Source of the DNA: Acidobacteriota bacterium
GTDB lineage: Bacteria > Acidobacteriota > Terriglobia > Acidoferrales > UBA7541
NCBI GenBank assembly: GCA_019239815.1
Contig: JAFAZL010000426.1
Span: 1 to 5,655, forward strand
Direction: 5' to 3'
DNA length: 5,655 bases
Made by a program: the position numbers and the translations under genes. Within the stretch, counting starts at the first letter, position 1, and each line of letters begins with the position of its first letter. A model generated the notes under the pieces. That model did not search any database, was not told the DNA's origin, and saw only the letters and a list, made by a program, of their open reading frames with translations. Below, piece by piece: positions 1 through 5,655 of this stretch.

Positions 1-50
1 GCGGCCCATTTCCGACCGGGTGTAACGTGGAATCAAACTAGCTTCTCCTG

Positions 51-100
51 CGCGACTTCGCTCTCCAAATACGAAGCCCGCGATTCGCTCTCGATATCGA
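51..100. repeat. Imperfect direct repeat next to a 10-base palindrome
   Basis: CGCGACTTCGCTCTC at 51-65 recurs as CGCGATTCGCTCTC at 79-92, differing by one deleted base, with starts 28 bases apart. The second copy runs into the perfect palindrome TCGATATCGA at 91-100. Paired short repeats and palindromes upstream of a transporter gene can be operator sites, and ADOP-type permease genes are often near PadR-family regulators. No regulator gene is visible in the window, and sequences this short can arise by chance, so an operator role is speculative. Confidence 0.2.
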
Positions 101-235
101 CATCATACCGCAGTGCGCGAGCGCAGACGAAACGGCGCCGACGGCGCGCACGTCCTGGGATTGAGTTGATTACGGAATCCTGCGAAGCGCGTCTGGAGTA
201 AAGTAAAGCGTCATTCGCAGCCGTTGTTTGGGTGT

Positions 236-242
236 GAGGTGG
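236..242 (+). promoter_or_regulatory. Ribosome binding site that fixes the permease start
   Basis: GAGGTGG lies just before the ATG at 246, with the GAGG core at 236-239 and six bases between core and start. A TTG at 228 would extend the protein by six residues, but this Shine-Dalgarno core would then fall inside the coding sequence. The ATG at 246 is therefore preferred. Confidence 0.7.
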
Positions 243-245
243 ACC

Positions 246-2699
246 ATGGCCAAGGCAAGCTGGCTCAGCGATCTCGCCGACGATGTGCGATTTGGTTTTC
301 GCACCCTGCGCAAAACTCCCGGCTTCACCGCGATTGCCGTCATCACGCTGGCGCTAGGTATCGGAGCGAACACCGCGATCTTCAGCGTCGTCCAAAGCGT
401 TCTGCTGCGCCCGCTTCCCTACACCGATCCCTCGTCACTTGTCGAAATCTGGAATACCTATCCTGGTTTTCAGCCGGTGGGGTTATCCGCGGGCGACTAC
501 GTGGATTTTCATCGCGACGCGAAAAGCTTTTCCGCAATGGGTTCGTACGCCGAACCGCCGCAAGGATTCAATTTGACGGGCATCGGCGAACCGGAACGAG
601 TCCAGGCCGACGTTGCCAGCTATGATTTGTTTCCGTTGCTCGGAATTCGAGCCGAAGTAGGCCGCACATTCTTGCCCGAAGAAGATAAGGTGCACGGACC
701 AGCGGTCGCGCTCTTGAGTCACGGGTTCTGGCAGCGGCGTTTCGGAGCCGACCCGGCCGTCGTCGGACGAGACGTTTTGCTCGACGGGCAAAAATATCAA
801 ATCGTCGGGGTGCTTCCACAGACGTTTGAGATCGGGCGCGACATCGATCTGTGGCGGCCGTTAAGTCACGACGGGGCCTTGACCGATCACGTTCACCACG
901 GAACGGTGGCCGTCGCTCGCCTCAAACCCGGAGTCACCATCGATCAAGCGCGCGCTGAAATGCAGATGCTGCTTCAGCATGAGTGCGTGGCGTTCCCAGA
1001 CTCTCACCAGAGTTGGGGAACGATGGTGCGTCCTTTGGAGGACCCATCCGCCGTAAAAATGCGTGCGACGTTGCTGGTGCTTTTCGCCGCGGTCGGACTA
1101 GTGCTGTTGATCGCGTGCACGAACATCGCGAACTTGCTGTTGGCGCGAAATGCGGCTCGTGAACGAGAGATGGCGCTGCGGACAGCGCTTGGAGCGGCAC
1201 CTGGGCGATTGGTTCGGCAACTTTTGACCGAAAGCGTGCTTCTGTCTTTTTGTGGCGGCTGTGCAGGATTGTTGCTCGCCGGCGCGGCAATCCGGGCATT
1301 GAGCGCCGTCGCGCCGCCCGAACTTTCACTCATCCCCGAAGTCGGTCTTGACCTTCGTGTGCTCGGCTTTACGGTCGTCATTTGCCTGGCAGCGGGAATA
1401 CTTTGCGGTTTGTTGCCAGCGCTCCGCGCACGACTCCGTGACTTATATGGTGTCTTGAAGCAAGGAGGCAAAGGTTCTGCCGCGCCCAACAGCCATCGCG
1501 TTCACAACACTTTGGTTGTCGCCGAGATTGCGCTCGCATTGATTCCGCTGATCGGCGCCGGGCTTTTGCTGCAAAGCTTCCGCCATCTGCTGGATGTCGA
1601 ACCTGGTTTTCAAACCGATCACATCCTGAGTATGCAGTTACGGCAAGCGGAACTCCCACCCGAAGTCGCCGACAATCTCACCGATACGCAGCAACTGGAT
1701 CTGGGCAAGAAGCAAGCGCTCCAGTTTGATCAGATCGTGCAGAAGGTCAATGCTCTGCCCGGTGTGAAATCGGCGGCAGGCATTTCCACACTGCCGCTCG
1801 GCTCTGAACTGCGCCAGGCTTCGCGGTTCATCATCGAAGGACAACCGATCCTGGACGCGGGAGTTCGGCCAGTGGCACAAACTCGGGTCGTAACTCCCGA
1901 GTATTTCGCAACGGTCGGAATCCCTCTTGTTAGAGGCCGCTTCCTGAGTCGAGACGATTGGACGTTGCAAGACAAAATCGTGATCAACGAAACGATCGCA
2001 AAGCGCTTTTTCGCGAACGAAGATCCCGTTGGTCACCGGCTGAATTTCTGTTCACTTGATCCCAAGCCATGTTGGTTTTCGATTGTGGGTGTCGTCGGCA
2101 ACGTGCACCAGTTTGGCTTGGAAGCGGGGCCCACCTACGACGCTTACTTCGCTGGCGGATGGCCTTTCCATCTCTTGGTCCGCACGGCATCCGACCCCTC
2201 CGCGATTGCTAACGCGGTGACTGCCATCGTGCACGAAGTCGATCCCACGGTGCCGGTGAACGAAGTCACGACACTAGATGGATTGCTCTCGCGCTCTCTC
2301 TCGCCGCGCCGATTCGCAATGCTGCTGATCGGTGTTCTGGCTGGACTCGCACTCGTGCTTTCGGCGGTCGGCATCTACGGCGTGATGAGTTACACCGTCG
2401 GCCAGCGCACGCAAGAAATTGGCGTGCGCATGGCCCTCGGCGCGCAACCAAAAAACATGCTTGCGCTCGTGCTGGGGCGAGGAGCCGGTTTGGCTTTCAT
2501 CGGTATTTTCGCGGGCACGCTGGGCGCATTGGCGCTGACACGATTCCTGTCGAGCCTCCTCTTCGGAGTTGCGCCAAAAGATCCCGTCACTTTTGCGGGA
2601 GTGGCGCTGCTTCTTTTCGGAGTGGCGCTCGCCGCGTGCTACGTGCCCGCGCGGCGCGCAATGCGCGTCGATCCCATGATGGCCTTACGCTACGAGTGA
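246..2699 (+). CDS. ADOP-family MacB/FtsX-like ABC transporter permease
   Basis: Predicted inner-membrane permease of 817 residues, complete. Its N-terminal segment (LADDVRFGFRTLRKTPGF, residues 10-27) leads into TM1 at about 26-49, the typical opening of Acidobacterial Duplicated Orphan Permeases. The protein is an internal duplication. Half 1 has TM1, a MacB periplasmic-core-like domain (about 50-270) and an FtsX-type bundle with helices near 274-297, 327-350 and 372-393. Half 2 has TM5 near 422-444, a second periplasmic domain (about 445-685) and helices near 691-714, 743-766 and 782-802. Each half carries the FtsX signature after its bundle's first helix: EREMALRTALGA in half 1 and QEIGVRMALGA in half 2. 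The C-terminus ARRAMRVDPMMALRYE is also typical. No ATPase gene is adjacent, as expected for an orphan. Relatives MacB and LolCE move peptides, macrolides or lipoproteins, but the substrate here cannot be inferred. Two cysteines (602 and 609) in the second periplasmic domain might form a disulfide. Family call is firm; function is unknown. Confidence 0.93.
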   Translation: MAKASWLSDLADDVRFGFRTLRKTPGFTAIAVITLALGIGANTAIFSVVQSVLLRPLPYTDPSSLVEIWNTYPGFQPVGLSAGDYVDFHRDAKSFSAMGSYAEPPQGFNLTGIGEPERVQADVASYDLFPLLGIRAEVGRTFLPEEDKVHGPAVALLSHGFWQRRFGADPAVVGRDVLLDGQKYQIVGVLPQTFEIGRDIDLWRPLSHDGALTDHVHHGTVAVARLKPGVTIDQARAEMQMLLQHECVAFPDSHQSWGTMVRPLEDPSAVKMRATLLVLFAAVGLVLLIACTNIANLLLARNAAREREMALRTALGAAPGRLVRQLLTESVLLSFCGGCAGLLLAGAAIRALSAVAPPELSLIPEVGLDLRVLGFTVVICLAAGILCGLLPALRARLRDLYGVLKQGGKGSAAPNSHRVHNTLVVAEIALALIPLIGAGLLLQSFRHLLDVEPGFQTDHILSMQLRQAELPPEVADNLTDTQQLDLGKKQALQFDQIVQKVNALPGVKSAAGISTLPLGSELRQASRFIIEGQPILDAGVRPVAQTRVVTPEYFATVGIPLVRGRFLSRDDWTLQDKIVINETIAKRFFANEDPVGHRLNFCSLDPKPCWFSIVGVVGNVHQFGLEAGPTYDAYFAGGWPFHLLVRTASDPSAIANAVTAIVHEVDPTVPVNEVTTLDGLLSRSLSPRRFAMLLIGVLAGLALVLSAVGIYGVMSYTVGQRTQEIGVRMALGAQPKNMLALVLGRGAGLAFIGIFAGTLGALALTRFLSSLLFGVAPKDPVTFAGVALLLFGVALAACYVPARRAMRVDPMMALRYE

Positions 2700-2801
2700 A
2701 TCACCGCACCGCCCGATTCCAAGCTTACCGGCAGATAACCCACTGTAAATAAGGGCGTTAGCGCTCGCGACGTCCGCAAGTCACCGTTCCGAAAACAAAC
2801 C

Positions 2802-2828
2802 TAACCGCAACCCCGAAATCCTGTCTAA
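2802..2828 (+). promoter_or_regulatory. Candidate ECF-type promoter for the sigma operon
   Basis: TAACC at 2802-2806 and GTCTA at 2823-2827 are separated by 16 bases. The elements and spacing resemble promoters read by ECF sigma factors, which favour an AAC-containing -35 and a CGTC/GTCTA-like -10. Autoregulation of an ECF operon is common. If real, transcription would begin near 2834-2836, leaving a leader of only about 14 bases before the GTG at 2849. Several other AAC triplets nearby weaken the -35 choice. A housekeeping promoter could also lie further upstream around TGTAAAT (2744-2750), but its -35 is poor. No strong terminator hairpin for the preceding permease gene is visible in 2700-2800. 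Confidence 0.28.
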
Positions 2829-2834
2829 TGAACC

Positions 2835-2842
2835 GGATGAGG
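2835..2842 (+). promoter_or_regulatory. Ribosome binding site favouring a GTG start for the sigma gene
   Basis: GGATGAGG at 2835-2842 sits six bases before the GTG at 2849. The in-frame ATG codons at 2828 and 2837 have no such motif upstream, and the one at 2837 lies within it. This favours GTG, giving a protein that begins (M)EATGDSDAIAVERTLAGD, close to where ECF sigma factors usually start. Confidence 0.55.
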
Positions 2843-2848
2843 CCGAGC

Positions 2849-3475
2849 GTGGAAGCCACTGGTGACAGTGACGCCATCGCCGTCGAGCGAACGCTCGCGG
2901 GCGATCGCGATGCCTTTCGCGTTCTGGTCGAGCGCCATAGCCCCAACGTCTTCCGGCTCGCCTATCGCATGACCGGCAATCAACACGACGCCGAGGAAGT
3001 GGTGCAGGAGGCGTTCTTGCGCGCGTACCAAAAATTGAGCCAGTTCGCAGCACGCGCCAACTTCGGCACGTGGGTGTATCGCATCGCCGCGAACTATGCG
3101 ATCGATCGCATGCGCCAGCGCAAGAGCGAAGACGCGAATCGGGAACCCGCGCCGCGCGCGAATGAAGATGGAATCGAAGTTGACGCGATGAGCTTCGTGC
3201 CCGACTCGGCGCCGAATCCCGAGCGCCTCGCGCAAAGCGAACAACTCGCCGAGCACATGCGCAAGGCTCTCCAGCAACTCACTCCCGCGGAACGCACCGC
3301 GTTTGTGATGCGCCATTGGGGCGGCTCGGGAATCGAGGAAATCGCCGAAGCGCTCAAGTCGAGCTCGAGCGCCGCGAAGAACACGATTTTTCGATCAGTA
3401 CAAAAATTGCGCCGCGCGCTTGAGCCGTTTGTCGAGCCGCGCGGCCAGACACGCAGTGTAGGAACGGAATCATGA
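2849..3475 (+). CDS. ECF-family RNA polymerase sigma factor (RpoE-like)
   Basis: Alternative sigma factor of 208 residues that would direct RNA polymerase to a small stress or envelope regulon. Sigma region 2 spans about residues 23-91. It includes the core-binding segment DAEEVVQEAFLRAYQKL (47-63) and the -10 recognition helix TWVYRIAANYAIDRMRQRK. An acidic, proline-containing linker (about 94-130) follows. Region 4 spans about 136-191, with LTPAERTAFVMRHW and a helix-turn-helix (IEEIAEAL, then AAKNTIFRSVQKLRRAL) for -35 recognition. There are no regions 1.1 or 3, as expected for ECF factors. I chose GTG 2849 because of the GGATGAGG motif; ATG 2828 would add seven residues. The stop codon overlaps the start of the anti-sigma gene (ATGA, 3472-3475), implying translational coupling and a matched sigma/anti-sigma pair. 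ECF factors of this kind are normally held inactive by such a partner. The regulon is unknown. Confidence 0.95.
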   Translation: MEATGDSDAIAVERTLAGDRDAFRVLVERHSPNVFRLAYRMTGNQHDAEEVVQEAFLRAYQKLSQFAARANFGTWVYRIAANYAIDRMRQRKSEDANREPAPRANEDGIEVDAMSFVPDSAPNPERLAQSEQLAEHMRKALQQLTPAERTAFVMRHWGGSGIEEIAEALKSSSSAAKNTIFRSVQKLRRALEPFVEPRGQTRSVGTES

Positions 3476-4305
3476 ATCACCCGAATGAGGAAGAATTGAT
3501 CGCGTATCACGGTGGTGAGCCGGCCAAGCGCGAGGCGATCGCGACGCACGTGGCCGACTGCCCCGAATGCCGCGCGGAGCTCGACCGCATCGACGCGGTT
3601 CTGGCGGCGTTGAGTTCGCTTCCGGTGCCCGATCCTGGCGCCGACTACGGCGCTCGCGTGTGGCAAAAGATTGCCCCGCGCCTGCCCGAACGCCCGCCCG
3701 TACGTTGGTGGCAGTTCGATTCCACCAGCCTCGCCGCTGGCTGGCGCGCATGGCTCGAGCCGCGGCGACTCGCTGCGCTCGGCGCGGTTGCTGCATTGGC
3801 AATCGTTGCGTTTTTGGCGGGGAGAGTTAGCAAGCACACGGTAACCCCGACCGAAGTCGCGACTGCCGACAGTTCGAAAATTCGCGAGCGCGTTCTCGTC
3901 ATGGCTGTCGGCGAACACCTGGGCCGCTCTGAAATGATGCTGATCGAGCTCGGCAACACCGAACCTGAAAGCAGCAAGCAGAAAGAAATAAATATTTCGG
4001 CAGAGAGACGCCGCGCCGAAGATCTCGTCGAAGAGAATCGACTGTATCGCCAAACGGCATTGGAGCAAGGCGACACGGCGCTCGCCGGAGTACTCGACGA
4101 ACTCGAGCGCGTTTTGCTCGACGTCGCGCACAGCCCTGGCGAAGTAACACCCGCACAGCTCGACGAAATGCAGCAGCGCATCGCCGCGCGCGGGATTTTG
4201 TTCAAGGTTCGAGTGGTCGGCAAAGAATTGCAGCAACGCGAGAGGACTGCCGCACCTGCCACAGTGCAGAACGGCTCAGGAACTGGAGAGAGGAACAAGA
4301 TATGA
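3472..4305 (+). CDS. Membrane-anchored anti-sigma factor with HxxxCxxC zinc-finger motif (zf-HC2 type)
   Basis: Single-pass membrane protein of 277 residues, predicted to bind the upstream sigma factor in the cytoplasm. The N-terminal domain has HVADCPEC, giving His26, Cys30 and Cys33. His3 lies about where the fourth ligand occurs in zinc-binding anti-sigma domains such as ChrR. An amphipathic helix follows (about 34-50), then a linker rich in Trp and Pro. One hydrophobic helix, LAALGAVAALAIVAFLAGRV (100-119), is the likely membrane span, leaving about 158 residues outside. That part has a charged helix (about 176-216) with VLDELERVLLDVAHS and ends in a segment (about 230-257) containing ARGILFKVRVVGKEL, which I recall from Acidobacteriota anti-sigma proteins. 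AGGA at 3460-3463 is a plausible ribosome binding site. Both ends overlap neighbours by ATGA. Release of the sigma factor could follow an outside signal, redox change at the zinc site or proteolysis; the sequence does not say which. Confidence 0.92.
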   Translation: MNHPNEEELIAYHGGEPAKREAIATHVADCPECRAELDRIDAVLAALSSLPVPDPGADYGARVWQKIAPRLPERPPVRWWQFDSTSLAAGWRAWLEPRRLAALGAVAALAIVAFLAGRVSKHTVTPTEVATADSSKIRERVLVMAVGEHLGRSEMMLIELGNTEPESSKQKEINISAERRRAEDLVEENRLYRQTALEQGDTALAGVLDELERVLLDVAHSPGEVTPAQLDEMQQRIAARGILFKVRVVGKELQQRERTAAPATVQNGSGTGERNKI

Positions 4306-5655
4306 GCGCAGTTGAGATTAAGATTTGGCGCAGGTTGATTCTCAGAGGCTTGTGTTACGGTTCGCTGGGATTCGCGCTGGTCGCCGCGCCCGCTTTGCGC
4401 GTTGCGGCACACGAACAGCCAGCGTCCCTGGCACAGGCACAAGCGCCAGACCAGGAGCAGGCCGACGACTCCGCGCAGGATTCGCAACAGTCGCAAGCCG
4501 ATCGCGACCAGGAAAAACGCGATCGCGAACAAGAACAACGTGACCGCGAGCAGGAGAAGCGCGACCGGGAACAGGAGAAACGCGATCGCGAACAGGAAGA
4601 GCGCGATCGCCTGCAGGAGCTCTACGAAGATGGCCGCGAAGCACTCGACGAAGATCGCTACGATCGCGCCGAATCCAAGTTCACCGAACTCGCAGAACGC
4701 AACGGCCCCCAGACCGATGCGGCTCTCTACTGGAAAGCTTACGCCGAGAATCGCCAAGGCAAACGCGACGCGGCCCTCGCGACGCTCGCCGATCTAAAGC
4801 ATCGCTTCCCGCAAAGCCGCTGGCAAAAGGACGCCAGCGCACTCGAGATCGAAGTTCGCCAGCGCTCCGGCCAGGCGCCACGTCCCGAATCACAGGATAA
4901 CGAGGATTTGAAGATGCTCGCGATTCAGGGCTTGATGAACAGCGATCCTGAGCGCGCGCTTCCTCTCCTCGAAAAAGTGCTGACCGGCACCGGCACGCCG
5001 AAAGAGAAATCGAAAGCGCTCTTCGTCATCGCCCAAAGCGGCTCGCCCGAAGCAAAGCAGATCCTCGGCCGCATCGCGGCCGGCCAGAGCAACCCCGACC
5101 TGCAACGCAAGGCCGTCGAATACTTGGGGACATTTGGCGGTGCGGATTCACACAAGATCCTCGCCGACGTCTACGCAAAGTCCGGCGACGAATCGATCAA
5201 ACGCGCGATTCTTCGCAGCTACATGATCTCGGGCGACAAAGACGACTTGTTCACCGCCGCCAAAGGTGAAAAGAGCGAATCGCTGCGCGGTGAAGCAATC
5301 CGCCAGCTGGGTCTGGTGCACGGCGTCGATGAACTCCAGCAGCTGTATCAACGCGAAACCTCAACCAACGTGAAGCGCGAAATCCTGCAGGCATTTTTTC
5401 TCGCAGGCGATTCCAACCGCCTGGTGCAAGCCGCGACCAGCGAGAAAGATCCCGAATTGCGCCGCACCGCTGTGCGCAATCTCGGCCTGATCAACTCCTC
5501 TGATTCCGCGAAAGCGTTGCAGACGATCTACTCCAAGGACTCCGACAAGTCCGTGCGCCGCGAAGTCATCAATGCCTACTTCATTCAGAACAACGCTGCA
5601 GGACTCGTGACCATCGCGCGCAACGAGAAAGATTCCGAGCTCAAACGGGAAGCCG
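4302..5655 (+). CDS. Exported TPR/HEAT-repeat protein with charged heptad segment (3' end beyond window)
   Basis: Partial gene: 451 codons are open to the right edge with no stop. The start ATG overlaps the anti-sigma stop (ATGA) and follows GGAGAGAGGA at 4285-4294, so start and coupling are well supported. Residues 1-36 look like a signal peptide: basic K7, R10, R11 and R15, a hydrophobic stretch 16-32, and possible cleavage after Ala36 (VAA). Cys18 is not in a good lipobox. Residues 37-65 form a Q/A/D-rich linker. Residues 66-107 are near-exact heptads of the form DREQEKR. Residues 106-186 look TPR-like (LYWKAYAENRQGKRDAAL, then LADLKHRFPQSRW), resembling the TPR of CpoB/YbgF. From about 232 to the edge run HEAT-type helical repeats with two alternating unit types. 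No catalytic motif is visible. HEAT and TPR solenoids usually bind other proteins, so it is probably a periplasmic or outer-membrane-side scaffold or sensor partner for the sigma/anti-sigma pair. That role is inferred from the operon only. Confidence 0.88.
   Translation, partial: MSAVEIKIWRRLILRGLCYGSLGFALVAAPALRVAAHEQPASLAQAQAPDQEQADDSAQDSQQSQADRDQEKRDREQEQRDREQEKRDREQEKRDREQEERDRLQELYEDGREALDEDRYDRAESKFTELAERNGPQTDAALYWKAYAENRQGKRDAALATLADLKHRFPQSRWQKDASALEIEVRQRSGQAPRPESQDNEDLKMLAIQGLMNSDPERALPLLEKVLTGTGTPKEKSKALFVIAQSGSPEAKQILGRIAAGQSNPDLQRKAVEYLGTFGGADSHKILADVYAKSGDESIKRAILRSYMISGDKDDLFTAAKGEKSESLRGEAIRQLGLVHGVDELQQLYQRETSTNVKREILQAFFLAGDSNRLVQAATSEKDPELRRTAVRNLGLINSSDSAKALQTIYSKDSDKSVRREVINAYFIQNNAAGLVTIARNEKDSELKREA
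4500..4625 (+). repeat. In-frame 21-base tandem repeat encoding charged heptads
   Basis: Five 21-base units start at 4500, 4521, 4542, 4563 and 4584, followed by a decayed sixth at 4605. They encode DRDQEKR, DREQEQR, DREQEKR, DREQEKR and DREQEER, then DRLQELY. Units 3 and 4 encode the same seven residues but differ at three third-codon positions, so the protein repeat is conserved while the DNA has drifted. The repeat lies between the Q/D-rich linker and the TPR-like segment. No unit carries a hydrophobic residue until Leu104 in the sixth. Confidence 0.9.
5100..5654 (+). repeat. Alternating A/B HEAT-type protein repeats
   Basis: Within the exported protein, repeat anchors occur at residues 267, 299, 328, 357, 386, 418 and 447, giving steps of 32, 29, 29, 29, 32 and 29. 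A units start at 267, 328 and 386 and share an LG near positions 9-10 (YLGTFGG, QLGLVHG, NLGLINS), then a helix ending in Tyr (LADVY, LQQLY, LQTIY). B units start at 299, 357 and 418 and share an aromatic or Met pair followed by a polar turn (SYMISGD, AFFLAGD, AYFIQNN), then a segment ending EKS or EKD. A third full cycle starts again at 447 and is cut by the edge. An earlier, weaker unit is visible at about 232-264. Confidence 0.8.

Larger units (their letters stand above)
1..245. other. Upstream region without a convincing gene
   Basis: I see no supportable gene here. One forward frame is open from base 1 to a TAA at 199-201, but its translation is serine-rich followed by an arginine run and resembles no protein I know. 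Another forward frame ends at a TAA at 23-25 after seven codons, which could be the tail of an upstream gene but cannot be judged. On the minus strand the paired ATG codons at 104-106 and 101-103 open a frame of only about 22 codons. The stretch is probably the 5' regulatory region of the permease. I could not find a confident -35/-10 pair or a terminator hairpin in it. Confidence 0.6.

Noticed and set aside
1..201. Forward frame open from the left edge to a TAA at 199
   Set aside because: About 66 codons without a stop is unremarkable in GC-rich DNA. The translation has no recognisable features, so a gene tail cannot be supported.
228..245. TTG start for the permease, adding six residues
   Set aside because: The Shine-Dalgarno motif at 236-242 serves the ATG at 246, and the extra residues (with start, MGVRWT) do not resemble the usual ADOP N-terminus.
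2725..2769. Possible terminator or hairpin between the permease and sigma genes
   Set aside because: TAACCC (2736-2741) and GGGCGTTA pair only with a bulge, and no T-run follows. AGCGCT is just a six-base palindrome.
3094..4236. Long minus-strand open frame of 380 codons, opposite the sigma and anti-sigma genes
   Set aside because: It lies antisense to two clearly recognised genes, and its translation is biased to Arg, Ala and Ser with no recognisable domain. Such frames are common opposite GC-rich coding DNA with strong codon bias.
2904..4612. Several GCGATCGC octamers, like the HIP1 element of cyanobacteria
   Set aside because: They sit in coding sequence, where GCGATCGC arises from common Asp-Arg or Ala-Ile codon pairs in GC-rich DNA. 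I saw no regular spacing suggesting an element.
4497..4622. Tandem 21-base repeat as a CRISPR-like or mobile repeat
   Set aside because: The units are contiguous with no spacers, in frame, and diverge mainly at synonymous positions, so this is a protein repeat.
3645..4757. Minus-strand open frame of 370 codons, with a hydrophobic run that could suggest a membrane protein
   Set aside because: The run of F, L, A and V is the antisense reading of the charged 21-base repeats in the exported protein (codons such as GAA, GAG and AAG read as TTC, CTC and CTT). It is an artefact of the repeat.
4402..4797. Plus-strand frame of 131 codons inside the exported-protein gene
   Set aside because: It is in a shifted frame. 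Its N/K/R/T-rich composition comes from the tandem repeat, and the overlapping frame has a signal peptide, a ribosome binding site and recognisable repeats.

Overview
The window reads as chromosomal DNA from a member of the Acidobacteriota. Two things point there. The first gene encodes a permease of the ADOP type (Acidobacterial Duplicated Orphan Permease), a family typical of this phylum. The ECF sigma factor and zinc-finger anti-sigma factor also look like the versions I know from Acidobacteriota. This is recognition from the protein sequences, not a database result, and it does not settle class or genus. All genes are on the + strand. There are no RNA genes, CRISPR arrays, transposases or phage genes.

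Layout. Bases 1-245 hold no convincing gene, only a weak direct repeat, a small palindrome and the ribosome binding site of the first gene. Bases 246-2699 encode the complete permease, made of two MacB/FtsX-like halves. Bases 2700-2848 are intergenic and include a candidate ECF-type promoter. Bases 2849-3475 encode an ECF sigma factor, 3472-4305 a membrane-anchored anti-sigma factor with a HxxxCxxC zinc motif, and 4302 to the right edge an unfinished exported protein. That last protein has a signal peptide, a Q/D-rich linker, a highly charged seven-residue repeat, a TPR-like segment and a long HEAT-type solenoid. It is open at the right edge, with no stop codon in the window.

How the genes work together. 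The sigma, anti-sigma and exported-solenoid genes are joined by two 4-base ATGA overlaps, so they almost certainly form one translationally coupled operon. The simplest reading is an envelope signalling unit. The anti-sigma factor would hold the sigma factor at the inner membrane, and the exported helical-repeat protein would act outside the membrane as sensor partner, scaffold or output. That role is inference; only the gene order, overlaps and domain types are visible. The permease lies 149 bases upstream and is probably a separate unit.

The most interesting part is the exported protein. Its HEAT region alternates two distinct repeat types (A and B) in strict order. Its charged heptads lack hydrophobic core positions, which suggests a rigid single helix rather than an ordinary coiled coil. 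I found no wholly new defence or mobile system here.
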